Assembly: GCF_016758255.1 (NCBI RefSeq)
Contig: NZ_QYAD01000001.1
Span: 186,001-250,000 of the forward strand
Source of the DNA: Leucobacter chromiireducens subsp. chromiireducens
GTDB lineage: Bacteria; Actinomycetota; Actinomycetes; Actinomycetales; Microbacteriaceae
Length of the DNA: 64,000 nucleotides
Direction of reading: 5' to 3'
The translations under genes and the position numbers were made by a program. Shown here in pieces: positions 53,804 to 64,000 of the stretch (position 1 is the first letter of the stretch; every line of letters starts with the position of its first letter). A model generated the notes under the pieces. That model was not told the DNA's origin and ran no database searches. It saw nothing but the letters and a program-made list of their open reading frames with translations.

Positions 53804-55047
53804 ACGCCGCCGACCTCCCCGGGCCCCCCTCGCGCGGCGCCCGCTTCGTCGCAAACGTCAAGCCACTCGCCACCGCGATCCTGATGGGCGGTTTCGCGGG
53901 ACTTATCGCGATCCTCACCTTTCAGGCCATGCAGGCGCTGCAGCACCTCATCTGGGGTGACGTGGCGGTCGGCCCGGCGCGCATTGCGCTGACGATCGCG
54001 GCGGGCGGTGCCCTACTGATCCTGCTCGCGCGCATCGCCCCGACCGAGTCGATGGACGAACTGCTGCGCGACACCGAGCAGCCCTGGCAGCGGTCGCGAC
54101 GCACCATCACGGTCACGGCGCTCAGCGCAATCGTCGCGGTCGCGTTTGGCGGGGCAGTCGGGCCCGAGGCCGGGCTGCTCGCCGTCGTGGCGCAGTGCTC
54201 GGCCATCGTGTCGCGCCTCATCGCACGCGACGAGGCCGAGGCGCGCGCAATCTCCGAGGCGGGGGCCGCGGGCACGCTGGGCGGCATCTACGCCTCCCCG
54301 CCCGCCGCGGCTGCGATCGACGGCGATCGCCTCACGCCGAGCCGCTTCGCGTCGCTGATCGCCGCGGTATCGGGGTTCTTCGTGTTCCTCTTCGTTGCCC
54401 GCACCGTGTTCGGAGGCGAAGGGGTCACCGCCGTGCCACTGCCGGAGGCGAGCGCAGGGATGGCCTGGTTGCTCGTGGTCCCCGCCGTCGCGGGGCTGGT
54501 GCTCGGCGTGGCCTTCCGGCTGTTGCTCCCCGCCGCGGAACGGATCGCGAAGGCGGCACCCCGGCCCTGGATCGCCACCGCGGTGGGCACTGCGGTGTTT
54601 GCTGCGCTTGCGGCGGCCTTGCCGCTCGTGCGGTTCTCGGGTCACCACGAACTGGGTGAGGTGAACGCGCTGCACGCCGACGGCGAGTGGTGGCAGCTCT
54701 GGGTGCTCGCCGGGGCGAAGCTGATCGCGCTGGTGCTCTGCCTCGCTGCGGGCTGGCGCGGCGGCGAGATCTTCCCGCTCATCTTCATCGGAGCCGCCGC
54801 GGGAGCTGCGAGCGCCGCGCTGCTCCCGGCACTCGACCCGGCCGCGGCCGTCATGATCGCGATGGCGGCAACGGTGACGGTGGGCTGGCGTCGCCCGCTT
54901 GCGGCATTCCTGCTGCTCATCCTCGTGGTGGACGGCGCTGCCGCACTGCCGCTCCTCGCCGGGATCGGGTGCGGCATCCTCGTGAATCGGCTCTGCTTCC
55001 CGGAGCAGGGCGTAGCGCCCGCCGCGGTGCCGGCTGGTGCCGACTAA
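53800..55047 (+). CDS. ClC-family chloride channel/antiporter-like protein
   Basis: This 415-residue membrane protein has about ten hydrophobic segments. It carries the ClC signature GGAVGPEAGLLAVV (GxGPE-like, near residue 112) and a C-terminal GWRGGEIFPLIFIGAAAG segment typical of the YfeO/ClC family. The first classic GSGIP filter loop is not obvious. It is shorter than EcClcA. GTG 53800 overlaps the K+ channel stop. Chloride or fluoride transport is possible; selectivity cannot be read directly. Confidence 0.87.
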   Translation: MNAADLPGPPSRGARFVANVKPLATAILMGGFAGLIAILTFQAMQALQHLIWGDVAVGPARIALTIAAGGALLILLARIAPTESMDELLRDTEQPWQRSRRTITVTALSAIVAVAFGGAVGPEAGLLAVVAQCSAIVSRLIARDEAEARAISEAGAAGTLGGIYASPPAAAAIDGDRLTPSRFASLIAAVSGFFVFLFVARTVFGGEGVTAVPLPEASAGMAWLLVVPAVAGLVLGVAFRLLLPAAERIAKAAPRPWIATAVGTAVFAALAAALPLVRFSGHHELGEVNALHADGEWWQLWVLAGAKLIALVLCLAAGWRGGEIFPLIFIGAAAGAASAALLPALDPAAAVMIAMAATVTVGWRRPLAAFLLLILVVDGAAALPLLAGIGCGILVNRLCFPEQGVAPAAVPAGAD

Positions 55048-55136
55048 CTCCCTGGCGCGGCGTACAGGAGATGCTTCCTGTGCGCCGAGTATCGCAATGG
55101 GCACACCGAATACTGTGCCCAGCGCCGCATCGCCGC

Positions 55137-55142
55137 TATGCT
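55137..55142 (+). promoter_or_regulatory. candidate -10 box of a leaderless ABC exporter transcript
   Basis: TATGCT ends 6 nt before the ATG at 55149. No Shine-Dalgarno sequence. The 101-bp gap from 55048 holds no gene. Confidence 0.45.
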
Positions 55143-55148
55143 CCGAAC

Positions 55149-57032
55149 ATGAGCATGGGTGGTGGCATGGGCGGCGGCGGTGGCCGTGGCTCCCGCGTTT
55201 CCGGCGGCGACATGGAGCGGCAGCGTGAGCTGAACAGTCAGGCTCCGAAGGTCGCGAATCTTGGGCGACGCATTGCGGAGCTGTTCCAGCCCTACCGCGG
55301 CCCGCTCGCGGTCATCATCGCGCTGGTGATCGTGTCGGCGGCGCTCGCGATTCTGCCGCCCCTCATCACGCAGCGCGTGTTCGACGACGGGCTGTTCCCG
55401 GTGGACGGATCCGGCCCGAACATGCCGGTGCTCACCTGGCTCGTCATCGCGATGATCGTCGTGTTTGTGATCTCCTCGGGCCTTGGCATCATCCAGACCT
55501 ACTTCACCGCACGCGTGGGCAACCGCGTGATGGGCGACCTCCGGGTGAAGCTGTTCTCCCACCTGCAGCGCATGGAACTGGGGTTCTTCACACGCACGAA
55601 GACCGGCGTGATCCAGTCGCGGTTGCAGAACGATGTCGGCGGCGTCGCGAACGTGCTCACCAACACGGTGTCGAACATCATCGGCAACACCGTGACGGTC
55701 GTCGCCGCTGCGGTCGCCATGATCCTGCTCAGCTGGCAGCTCACGATCGTCGCGCTGCTCCTCATGCCCGTGCTCGTGTTCGCGCAGCGCCGCGTGGGGC
55801 AGGTGCGCGCACGCATCGCGGGCCGCACCCAGGAATCGCTTTCGGAAATGACCGCGATTACGCAGGAGGCGCTGTCGGTCTCGGGTGTGCTGCTCGCGAA
55901 GACCTACTCGCGGCAGAAGGCCGAGACCGAACGCTACGCCGACGAGAACCGCAACCAGATCGCGCTGCAGGTACAGCAGACGATGAGTGGTCAGGTCTTC
56001 TTCGCGCTCGTGCAGGTGTTCCTCTCGGCAGTGCCCGCGATTGTCTATCTCGTCTCGGGCTGGCTGATGTCTGAAGCGCAGGGCACGGGCTTCGACCCGG
56101 GCATCACGGCGGGCACGATCGTCGCGTTCACGACGGTGCAGTCGCGCCTGCTGTTCCCGATGATGGCGCTCATGCGGATCGCACTCGATCTGCAGACCTC
56201 GAGCGCGCTGTTTGCGCGCATCTTCGAGTATCTCGATTTGGATCCCGCCATCGTGGACGCGCCGAATGCCCAGGAGCCCTCCGACGAGCCCGGCCGCGCC
56301 GGCCGCATCGAGTTCTCCGACGTCACGTTCCGCTACCCGGACGCTGGCCCAGACGATCGCCCCACACTCGACCGCATCTCCTTCGAGGTGGCACCCGGCG
56401 AGTTCGTCGCCTTCGTTGGGGCATCGGGATCGGGGAAGACCACGATCGGCAATTTGATCCCGCGCCTGTATGACGCCTCTTCGGGCACCGTGCGCTACGG
56501 CGGTGACGACGTGAAGTCGCTCGCCCAGGAGTCGCTCATGGACCGCATCGGCGTCGTCACGCAGGAGCCCTACCTCTTCCACGCGTCGATCGCGGCGAAT
56601 CTGAAGTACGCCAAGCCTGATGCGACCCAGGAGGAGCTTGAGCACGCCGCCGGGCTCGCGAACATTCACGAGACCATTGCGGGCTTCGCCGATGGCTACG
56701 AGACGATCGTGGGCGAGCGCGGCTACCGGCTCTCCGGTGGCGAGAAGCAGCGCATCGCGATTGCGCGTGTGCTCCTCAAGAACCCGCGCGTGCTCGTGCT
56801 CGACGAGGCGACAAGCGCGCTCGACACCGTGAACGAGCGCGTGGTGCAGCGCGCCCTTGAGGATGCCCGCAGCGGACGCACCACTATCGCGATCGCGCAC
56901 CGGCTCTCCACCGTCGTCGACGCCGACCGCATCTACGTGGTGGGCGCCGGTCACATTCTTGAGGCGGGAACGCACGAGGAGTTGCTCGCCCTGGAGGGCG
57001 CGTACGCCGAGCTCTACTCGCAGCAGCAGTAG
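55149..57032 (+). CDS. ABC exporter (fused membrane and ATPase domains)
   Basis: This 627-residue half-transporter has a Gly-rich N-terminal tail (about residues 1-20), a six-helix exporter domain (about 55-340; ends with SRLLFPMMALMRIALDLQT) and an ATPase domain (VGASGSGKTT, TQEPYLFHAS, LSGGEKQRIAIARVLL, VLDEATSALD, AIAHRLST). It resembles MsbA/LmrA-type multidrug or lipid exporters and should act as a homodimer. ATG 55149 fits both the domain start and the -10 spacing. Confidence 0.93.
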   Translation: MSMGGGMGGGGGRGSRVSGGDMERQRELNSQAPKVANLGRRIAELFQPYRGPLAVIIALVIVSAALAILPPLITQRVFDDGLFPVDGSGPNMPVLTWLVIAMIVVFVISSGLGIIQTYFTARVGNRVMGDLRVKLFSHLQRMELGFFTRTKTGVIQSRLQNDVGGVANVLTNTVSNIIGNTVTVVAAAVAMILLSWQLTIVALLLMPVLVFAQRRVGQVRARIAGRTQESLSEMTAITQEALSVSGVLLAKTYSRQKAETERYADENRNQIALQVQQTMSGQVFFALVQVFLSAVPAIVYLVSGWLMSEAQGTGFDPGITAGTIVAFTTVQSRLLFPMMALMRIALDLQTSSALFARIFEYLDLDPAIVDAPNAQEPSDEPGRAGRIEFSDVTFRYPDAGPDDRPTLDRISFEVAPGEFVAFVGASGSGKTTIGNLIPRLYDASSGTVRYGGDDVKSLAQESLMDRIGVVTQEPYLFHASIAANLKYAKPDATQEELEHAAGLANIHETIAGFADGYETIVGERGYRLSGGEKQRIAIARVLLKNPRVLVLDEATSALDTVNERVVQRALEDARSGRTTIAIAHRLSTVVDADRIYVVGAGHILEAGTHEELLALEGAYAELYSQQQ

Positions 57033-57070
57033 CGGCGCCGCGGCGCACCCGCGGAGAAACAACGCGAGAG

Positions 57071-57076
57071 TAGGAT
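57071..57076 (+). promoter_or_regulatory. candidate -10 box of a leaderless aminotransferase transcript
   Basis: TAGGAT ends 6 nt before the GTG at 57083. No ribosome binding site. Confidence 0.45.
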
Positions 57077-57082
57077 CTTCCC

Positions 57083-58309
57083 GTGCGCCAGATCACCCAG
57101 TCCCGCAAACTCGCCGGTGTGCGCTACGACGTGCGCGGTCCGATTCTGCAGGAGGCCGAGCGCCTCGAGCGGGCCGGCCACGCAGTGCTGAAGCTCAACA
57201 TCGGCAACCCGGCGCCATTCGGGTTTGATGCGCCGCCCGAGATCGTCGAGGCCGTGCAGCGTGCGCTACCGGTGGCGCAGGGCTACACCGATTCTCGCGG
57301 CGTCCTGCCCGCGCGCGAGGCGGTTGCCGCCGCGTACACCGCGGCTGGAATTGCCGGCATCGGCCCAGACGATGTGTTCCTGGGCAACGGAGTGAGTGAG
57401 CTCATCTCGCTCGTGCTGCAGGCGCTCGTCGACACGGGCGATGAGATTCTCGTGCCCGCTCCCGACTACCCCCTGTGGACGGCGCAGGTGACCCTCGCCG
57501 GTGGGCGTGCGGTGCACTACCCGTGCGACGAGAGCAACGGGTGGATGCCCGACCTCGCCGCGATCGAGTCGCTCATCACGCCGGCGACCAAGGGGATCGT
57601 GCTGATCAATCCGAACAATCCCACCGGTGCGGTGTACTCGGCTGAGCTGGTGCGCGGCTTCGCGGCGCTCGCAGAACGGCACGGGCTCGTGCTCATGGCT
57701 GACGAGATCTACGACCGAATTCTGTTCGAGGGTGCGGTGCACGAGCACGCCGCCGCGCACGTGACCGAGACGCTCTGCCTCACTTTTAGCGGCCTGTCGA
57801 AGGTGCAGCGGGTTGCTGGGTATCGCGCGGGCTGGCTGGTGACGAGCGGTGATCGGGATCGGGCGCGCGACTTCCTGGAGGGGCTGACACTGCTCGCCAA
57901 CATGCGGATGTGCGCGAACGCGCCAGCGCAGCATGCGATCCCCGTCGCGCTGGATCCCGCACAAAACGGGTCTGGGATCGCCGAGCTGTGCGCGCCCGGC
58001 GGACGGCTGCGCGAGCAGCGGGACGCCGCGCACCGTCTCCTCACCGAGATCCCGGGGGTCACGTGTGTGGCGCCCGGCGGCGCAATGTACCTCTTCCCCC
58101 GGCTCGATCCCGAGCGTTACCTGATCGACGATGACCAGGCGTTTGTCATCGAGCTGCTGCGCGCGACGCGCGTGCTCGTGACGAACGGCCGCGGCTTCAA
58201 CCTGCCGACGCCAGACCACCTGCGATTCGTGACGTTGCCCAGCGTGCCCGTACTCACGGAGGCGATTGGTCGCATCGGTGAGTACCTCGCCGGAGTGCGG
58301 CGTGACTGA
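57083..58309 (+). CDS. alaA: AlaA-type class I aminotransferase
   Basis: This 408-residue PLP enzyme begins with MRQITQSRKLAGVRYDVRGPIL, characteristic of glutamate-pyruvate aminotransferase AlaA. It shows VFLGNGVSELISL, LVPAPDYPLWTAQ, NPNNPTGAVYS, MADEIYDRILF and the PLP lysine in FSGLSKVQRVAGYRAGW. It makes alanine from pyruvate and glutamate. Start at GTG 57083 with a TAGGAT box 6 nt upstream. Confidence 0.9.
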   Translation: MRQITQSRKLAGVRYDVRGPILQEAERLERAGHAVLKLNIGNPAPFGFDAPPEIVEAVQRALPVAQGYTDSRGVLPAREAVAAAYTAAGIAGIGPDDVFLGNGVSELISLVLQALVDTGDEILVPAPDYPLWTAQVTLAGGRAVHYPCDESNGWMPDLAAIESLITPATKGIVLINPNNPTGAVYSAELVRGFAALAERHGLVLMADEIYDRILFEGAVHEHAAAHVTETLCLTFSGLSKVQRVAGYRAGWLVTSGDRDRARDFLEGLTLLANMRMCANAPAQHAIPVALDPAQNGSGIAELCAPGGRLREQRDAAHRLLTEIPGVTCVAPGGAMYLFPRLDPERYLIDDDQAFVIELLRATRVLVTNGRGFNLPTPDHLRFVTLPSVPVLTEAIGRIGEYLAGVRRD

Positions 58310-58372
58310 GCGGAATGAACGCGCGTGCGCGAGCGTGCGTGGCAACACCGAGCCGTCGGGAGTGAGCGACAC

Positions 58373-58831
58373 ATGAGTATCAAGATTCTGGCCGTCGGGA
58401 AGAAGCACGAGGCCTGGGTGGCTGACGGCATCAGCCGCTACGAGCAGCGCTTGCGGAAGCCGTTCGATGTGAGCTGGCAGTTGCTGCCGCACTCCGCGCG
58501 CGATGGCGAGGCTGCGCGCGCGGAGGAGTCCGAGCGAATCCTCGCGAAGCTCGACCGCGATGCTTTTCTCGTGCTGCTCGATGAGCGCGGGCGCAACGTC
58601 GATTCGCCCGAGCTTGCGCGGCGCGTGCGCGCGGAACTCGACGCCGGGCGCCAGATCGTCGTGGTGATCGGCGGCGCCTATGGCGTTACCGACGCCGTGC
58701 GGCAGCGCGCCAACTTCGTGTGGAGTCTGTCCGCGCTTGTATTCCCGCACCAGCTTGTTCGGCTCATCCTCGCGGAGCAGCTGTACCGGGCGCAGGAGAT
58801 CTCGGCGGGGCGCGCGTACCACCACGTGTAG
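58373..58831 (+). CDS. rlmH: 23S rRNA (pseudouridine-1915-N3)-methyltransferase RlmH
   Basis: This 152-residue SPOUT methyltransferase has the N-terminal SIKILAVGKK, FLVLLDERGRNVDSPELA, IVVVIGGAYGVTDAVRQRANF (SAM-binding knot) and the C-terminal LAEQLYRAQEISAGRAYHHV. It methylates Psi1915 in helix 69 of 23S rRNA. ATG 58373 gives the normal family length; GGGAG lies about 10 nt upstream. It follows the aminotransferase by 63 bp. Confidence 0.95.
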   Translation: MSIKILAVGKKHEAWVADGISRYEQRLRKPFDVSWQLLPHSARDGEAARAEESERILAKLDRDAFLVLLDERGRNVDSPELARRVRAELDAGRQIVVVIGGAYGVTDAVRQRANFVWSLSALVFPHQLVRLILAEQLYRAQEISAGRAYHHV

Positions 58832-58861
58832 GGCGCCCCCGCACATGTCGGAGGTGCGCGG

Positions 58862-58867
58862 TACCCT
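58862..58867 (+). promoter_or_regulatory. candidate -10 box of a leaderless small-protein transcript
   Basis: TACCCT ends 6 nt before the ATG at 58874. Confidence 0.35.
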
Positions 58868-58873
58868 CGCCGC

Positions 58874-59224
58874 ATGAACCCCTTCCGGCTCTCCACACGG
58901 CTCCGGCCCACGGTGGGTCGAACGCGCGCAGAGCAGGTTCCCACGGCGGTGTCTGTGCCCTGGCAGGTGACGGAGCGTTCGGCCTCCGGGGTAATTGAGG
59001 TCGCGCATGTGGGCGAGGCGCCGCTTCTTTCGGTGCGATTCGCCCTCGCGGGCCGGGGGATGCTGGGGCTCTCGCTTCCACAGACGGTTCATCCGGGGGA
59101 GCGGCTGCGTGTCACGCTGCGCGGTGCGCACGCGGAGAGCGCCTCGCGGGCTCCTGACGGCATGCTCGTTTTGCGGTGGTTTCAGTCGGATGGGACGGAG
59201 CTGCTGTGGCCGATCGCGCTGTGA
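58874..59224 (+). CDS. unrecognised 116-residue protein
   Basis: I do not recognise a family. The protein has no signal peptide or clear transmembrane segment. After a basic N-terminus (about 1-25), alternating hydrophobic residues in VIEVAHVGEAPLLSVRFALAG and LRVTLRG suggest an all-beta fold. It ends with LRWFQSDGTELLWPIAL. The start has a -10-like hexamer 6 nt upstream, and the compositional bias matches its neighbours, so it is probably a real gene. It lies between rlmH and the nrd promoter region. Confidence 0.65.
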   Translation: MNPFRLSTRLRPTVGRTRAEQVPTAVSVPWQVTERSASGVIEVAHVGEAPLLSVRFALAGRGMLGLSLPQTVHPGERLRVTLRGAHAESASRAPDGMLVLRWFQSDGTELLWPIAL

Positions 59225-59467
59225 TGGAGGCCCAAAAGACGGGGCGATGGGCGCCGTACGCACCCGCGATGAGCGGGCTGTGCACGCCCCGCGAGCACGC
59301 GTGTGCAGCACAAGAGGCGACACGCCGAGGCTGGGGCGGTGGGGAAATTTCTTTCCACCCCCTCGACCTGTGGATAACCCCGCGAGAGGGGCGGAACTGT
59401 GCCGAAAGTTCTCCCCAAGCTGGCGAGAATTTCGGTGGAAAGTTCGTGAATAACTACATCGCTGTAA
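59225..59467. other. gene-free stretch before nrdH with terminator-like hairpins
   Basis: No credible gene is present. Two imperfect stem-loops can be drawn: GGTGG-GGAAA against TTTCC-ACC near 59338-59359, and CGAAAGTTCTC against GAGAATTTCG near 59402-59433. They may end upstream transcription before the nrd promoter. Confidence 0.45.
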
Positions 59468-59483
59468 CTACATCATGTTGTGG
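59468..59483 (+). promoter_or_regulatory. NrdR box 1 (weaker)
   Basis: The 16-mer centred at 59475/59476 fits the published NrdR consensus ACACWATATNTWGTGT at about 11 positions. It lies within a 20-bp palindrome at 59466-59485. Its centre is 32 bp from box 2, three helical turns, the usual paired spacing. Confidence 0.55.
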
Positions 59484-59499
59484 TTGGGCGAGGTGTGGT

Positions 59500-59515
59500 T
59501 CACTAGATGTAGTGC
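59500..59515 (+). promoter_or_regulatory. NrdR box 2
   Basis: TCACTAGATGTAGTGC fits the NrdR consensus at about 13 of 16 positions, with the perfect core CACTA-GATG-TAGTG. It overlaps the likely nrdH promoter -10 region and lies about 40 bp upstream of the nrdH start. Confidence 0.7.
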
Positions 59516-59554
59516 CTCGGGGTGAGGCTCACGGTTGTGGAAGAAGGGCGTGAA

Positions 59555-59791
59555 ATGGCCATTACGGTATACACCAAGCCGTCGTGCGTGCAGTGCACCG
59601 CGACGTACCGGGCGCTCGACAGCAAGGGGATTGAGTACAACGTGCTCGACCTCTCGCAGGACGAAGCGGCACTCGAAGCAGTGAAGGAGCTCGGGTACCT
59701 GCAGGCGCCCGTTGTGGTGACCGACGAGGAGCACTGGTCTGGCTTCCGCCCCGACAAGATTTCGGAGCTCGCAAGCCGCCTCGCCGACTAA
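59555..59791 (+). CDS. nrdH: glutaredoxin-like NrdH
   Basis: This 78-residue redoxin has the active site CVQC (residues 11-14) and the NrdH-typical C-terminal WSGFRPDKI. It reduces the NrdE active-site disulfide using thioredoxin reductase. ATG 59555 has GAAGGG upstream and gives the standard length; the frame is open to 59522. It is the first gene of nrdHIEF, downstream of two NrdR-like boxes. Confidence 0.96.
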   Translation: MAITVYTKPSCVQCTATYRALDSKGIEYNVLDLSQDEAALEAVKELGYLQAPVVVTDEEHWSGFRPDKISELASRLAD

Positions 59792-59808
59792 GGCTGAGCC
59801 CCGCGTAG

Positions 59809-59853
59809 CGCCCGCGGCGGACGAAGTCTTGGACTTCTCCGCCGGGGGCGTTT
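59809..59853 (+). terminator. hairpin with T-run between nrdH and nrdI (partial terminator/attenuator)
   Basis: A long stem forms. The outer 13-bp arm at 59809-59821 pairs with 59838-59850 with one mismatch, and the inner GAAGTC (59823-59828) pairs with GACTTC (59832-59837) around a 3-nt loop. TTT follows. It should reduce read-through into nrdIEF or protect nrdH mRNA. Confidence 0.65.
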
Positions 59854-59889
59854 CAGCAGCACAATCCGCTTCGGATAGAGGTGATGACC

Positions 59890-60290
59890 ATGGCGGATTT
59901 GGTCTATTTCTCGAGCGTTTCGGGGTACACCCACCGTTTCGTTGAGAAGCTCGGACGGCCGGCACATCGCATCCCGCTCTACGCGAAGGATGAGCCGCTC
60001 GTCGTCACGGAGCCGTTCGTGCTCCTCTTGCCCACCTACGGCGGAGGGCCCGCGACGCGGGCCGTTCCGAAGCAGGTCATCCGATTCCTCAATGACGAGC
60101 GCAATCGGAAGTTGATCCGAGGCGTCATTGCCTCGGGAAACACTAATTTCGGCGAGGCCTACGGTCTTGCGGGGGACATCGTGGCGCGGAAGTGCCACGT
60201 GCCGGTCCTCTATCGATTCGAACTCTTTGGCACCCCGGACGACGTGAGTGTTGTCCACGAAGGATTGGAACAGTTTTGGAAGCAACAGTG

Positions 60291-60291
<1 letters not shown>
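59890..60291 (+). CDS. nrdI: flavodoxin-like NrdI
   Basis: This 133-residue flavodoxin-fold protein has [18 protein letters not shown] (FMN phosphate loop), LLLPTYGGG (isoalloxazine region), [15 protein letters not shown] and [17 protein letters not shown]. It delivers the oxidant that assembles the Mn(III)2-tyrosyl radical cofactor of NrdF. ATG 59890 has AGAGGTGA at 5-8 nt; GTG 59881 and ATG 59884 are alternatives. The stop overlaps the nrdE ATG (TGATG). Confidence 0.95.
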
Positions 60292-63450
<3,159 letters not shown>

Positions 63451-63481
63451 CTCGGCGCTGCTCCGGCCCGCACTCGCGGGC

Positions 63482-63523
63482 GCACGAGGCCCGGAACCGC
63501 TCGCGTGGTTCCGGGCGTCGTGC
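63482..63523. terminator. terminator-like hairpin after nrdF
   Basis: A perfect 10-bp stem GCCCGGAACC/GGTTCCGGGC (63489-63498 with 63507-63516) is extended outward by GCACGA/TCGTGC after one mismatch. It lies between convergent genes. No T-run on the nrd strand. Confidence 0.7.
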
Positions 63524-63534
63524 TGTGCACGACG

Positions 63535-64000
63535 CTAGTGCTCTCCGGTGCCGTCGGCTGCGGGCATCTTCGGGAAGCGCTCTCCGACCCGACGATGAAC
63601 CTCCGTGGTGGCCCCGTTGATCACTCCGGCGGGGCCGGCGGCGCGCTCGAAGACCCCTACGAATCGGTAGCCGATTTCCCGCGTGACGGGGTTCCTGACC
63701 TGTGCGAATGTGAGGCTCTTGGTGACGCGATCCGGCGAGATCTCTTTGACGGCGCCGCCGTCGCCCCTGTGGGTGTAAATCGTCTGGCCGTCGCTCGCGA
63801 GCGAGTTCTGCCAGTGGAACGAATCGCTCACCGTTCCGACGAGCTTCGGGCACCAGATCCGGTAAGCGGAGTAGTCGCGGTCCGTGCCTCGCGTCCCGGC
63901 GAGGCCAGCGGGCGTAAACCAGGAGCGCTGGATCCCGCGATAGCTGCAGCCCAGCAGCACGTTGCAGATCTCGGCAATCGTGGCGAAGCTCACCCCGTCC
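63535..64000 (-). CDS. unrecognised protein, C-terminal part (5' end cut by window)
   Basis: About 155 codons are open to the right edge; the GTG at 63993 is probably internal because the frame continues. I do not recognise the family with confidence. The visible part has IAEICNVLLGCSYRGIQRSWF, YRIWCPKLVGTVSDSFHWQNSLA and TREIGYRFVGVFERA. The last resembles the final strand of small DNA- or RNA-binding domains in some nuclease-like proteins, but that is a weak impression. It is convergent with nrdF. Confidence 0.6.
   Translation of the reverse strand, partial: DGVSFATIAEICNVLLGCSYRGIQRSWFTPAGLAGTRGTDRDYSAYRIWCPKLVGTVSDSFHWQNSLASDGQTIYTHRGDGGAVKEISPDRVTKSLTFAQVRNPVTREIGYRFVGVFERAAGPAGVINGATTEVHRRVGERFPKMPAADGTGEH

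Noticed and set aside
55044..57062. 672-codon open frame opposite the ABC exporter
   Set aside because: Antisense to strong ABC motifs. The product is repetitive in Glu, His, Arg and Asp.
57266..59323. 685-codon open frame opposite alaA, rlmH and the small gene
   Set aside because: Spans three well-supported genes on the other strand and shows no family features.

Overview
The window is one 64 kb stretch of very GC-rich, densely coding bacterial DNA with short intergenic gaps, many ATGA/GTGA start-stop overlaps, frequent GTG starts and several genes that look leaderless. Gene content (class Ib nrdHIEF, a bifunctional rhamnulose-phosphate aldolase/dehydrogenase, DUF1684 and MTH1187-type proteins, fused Dpp ATPases) fits an actinobacterium of the Microbacteriaceae. 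A Leucobacter-like organism is my best guess from style alone. I see no rRNA, tRNA, CRISPR array, insertion sequence or prophage.

Layout. 0-5.3 kb: two alpha/beta hydrolases, a YtcJ-type amidohydrolase, and an MFS exporter divergent from a TetR regulator with a palindromic operator between them. 5.3-16.1 kb: a divergent sulfur/flavin locus. Two flavin reductases point left. Two luciferase-like monooxygenases, a GNAT acetyltransferase, a polar-amino-acid ABC transporter with two paralogous binding lipoproteins and a large FAD/NAD(P)-binding protein point right. The part list resembles the Bacillus subtilis ytm and yxe operons for alkylated or succinylated cysteine. 17.7-28.8 kb: a complete L-rhamnose locus (ABC importer, mutarotase, isomerase, kinase, aldolase/dehydrogenase) divergent from its LacI-family regulator, with two matching operators. 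28.8-33 kb: a NarL-type two-component system divergent from a NatAB-like ABC transporter. 33-38.6 kb: cytidine deaminase, DHA2 drug exporter, thiamine-binding protein, quinone/enone-type reductase, DUF1304 protein, TetR regulator and an aldose-epimerase-like protein.

38.6-53.1 kb is the most interesting part. An FCD/GntR regulator is followed by an SMP-30 lactonase, a Dpp/Opp-type importer, a cytosolic ceramidase-fold hydrolase, two SDR dehydrogenases and an enolase-superfamily dehydratase. A terminator follows, then an NTF2-like protein and a third SDR, divergent from a 2-hydroxyacid dehydrogenase and an FAH-family hydrolase. Four copies of a GCTATAGC-centred palindrome lie in the three promoter regions of this block, including that of the regulator itself. 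The enzymes could form a non-phosphorylative route (dehydrogenase, lactonase, dehydratase, dehydrogenase, diketo-acid hydrolase) for a sugar or sugar conjugate of unknown identity.

53-64 kb holds mostly housekeeping genes: a K+ channel overlapping a ClC-type protein, an ABC exporter, an AlaA-type aminotransferase, rlmH, a small unknown protein, then nrdHIEF with two NrdR-like boxes and a hairpin between nrdH and nrdI. The right edge cuts an unrecognised gene.

Two features recur across the window. One is a pair of near-identical intergenic inverted repeats (about 516-580 and 32992-33058). The other is a -10-like hexamer lying 6-7 nt before the start codon of at least eleven genes that lack a good Shine-Dalgarno sequence.
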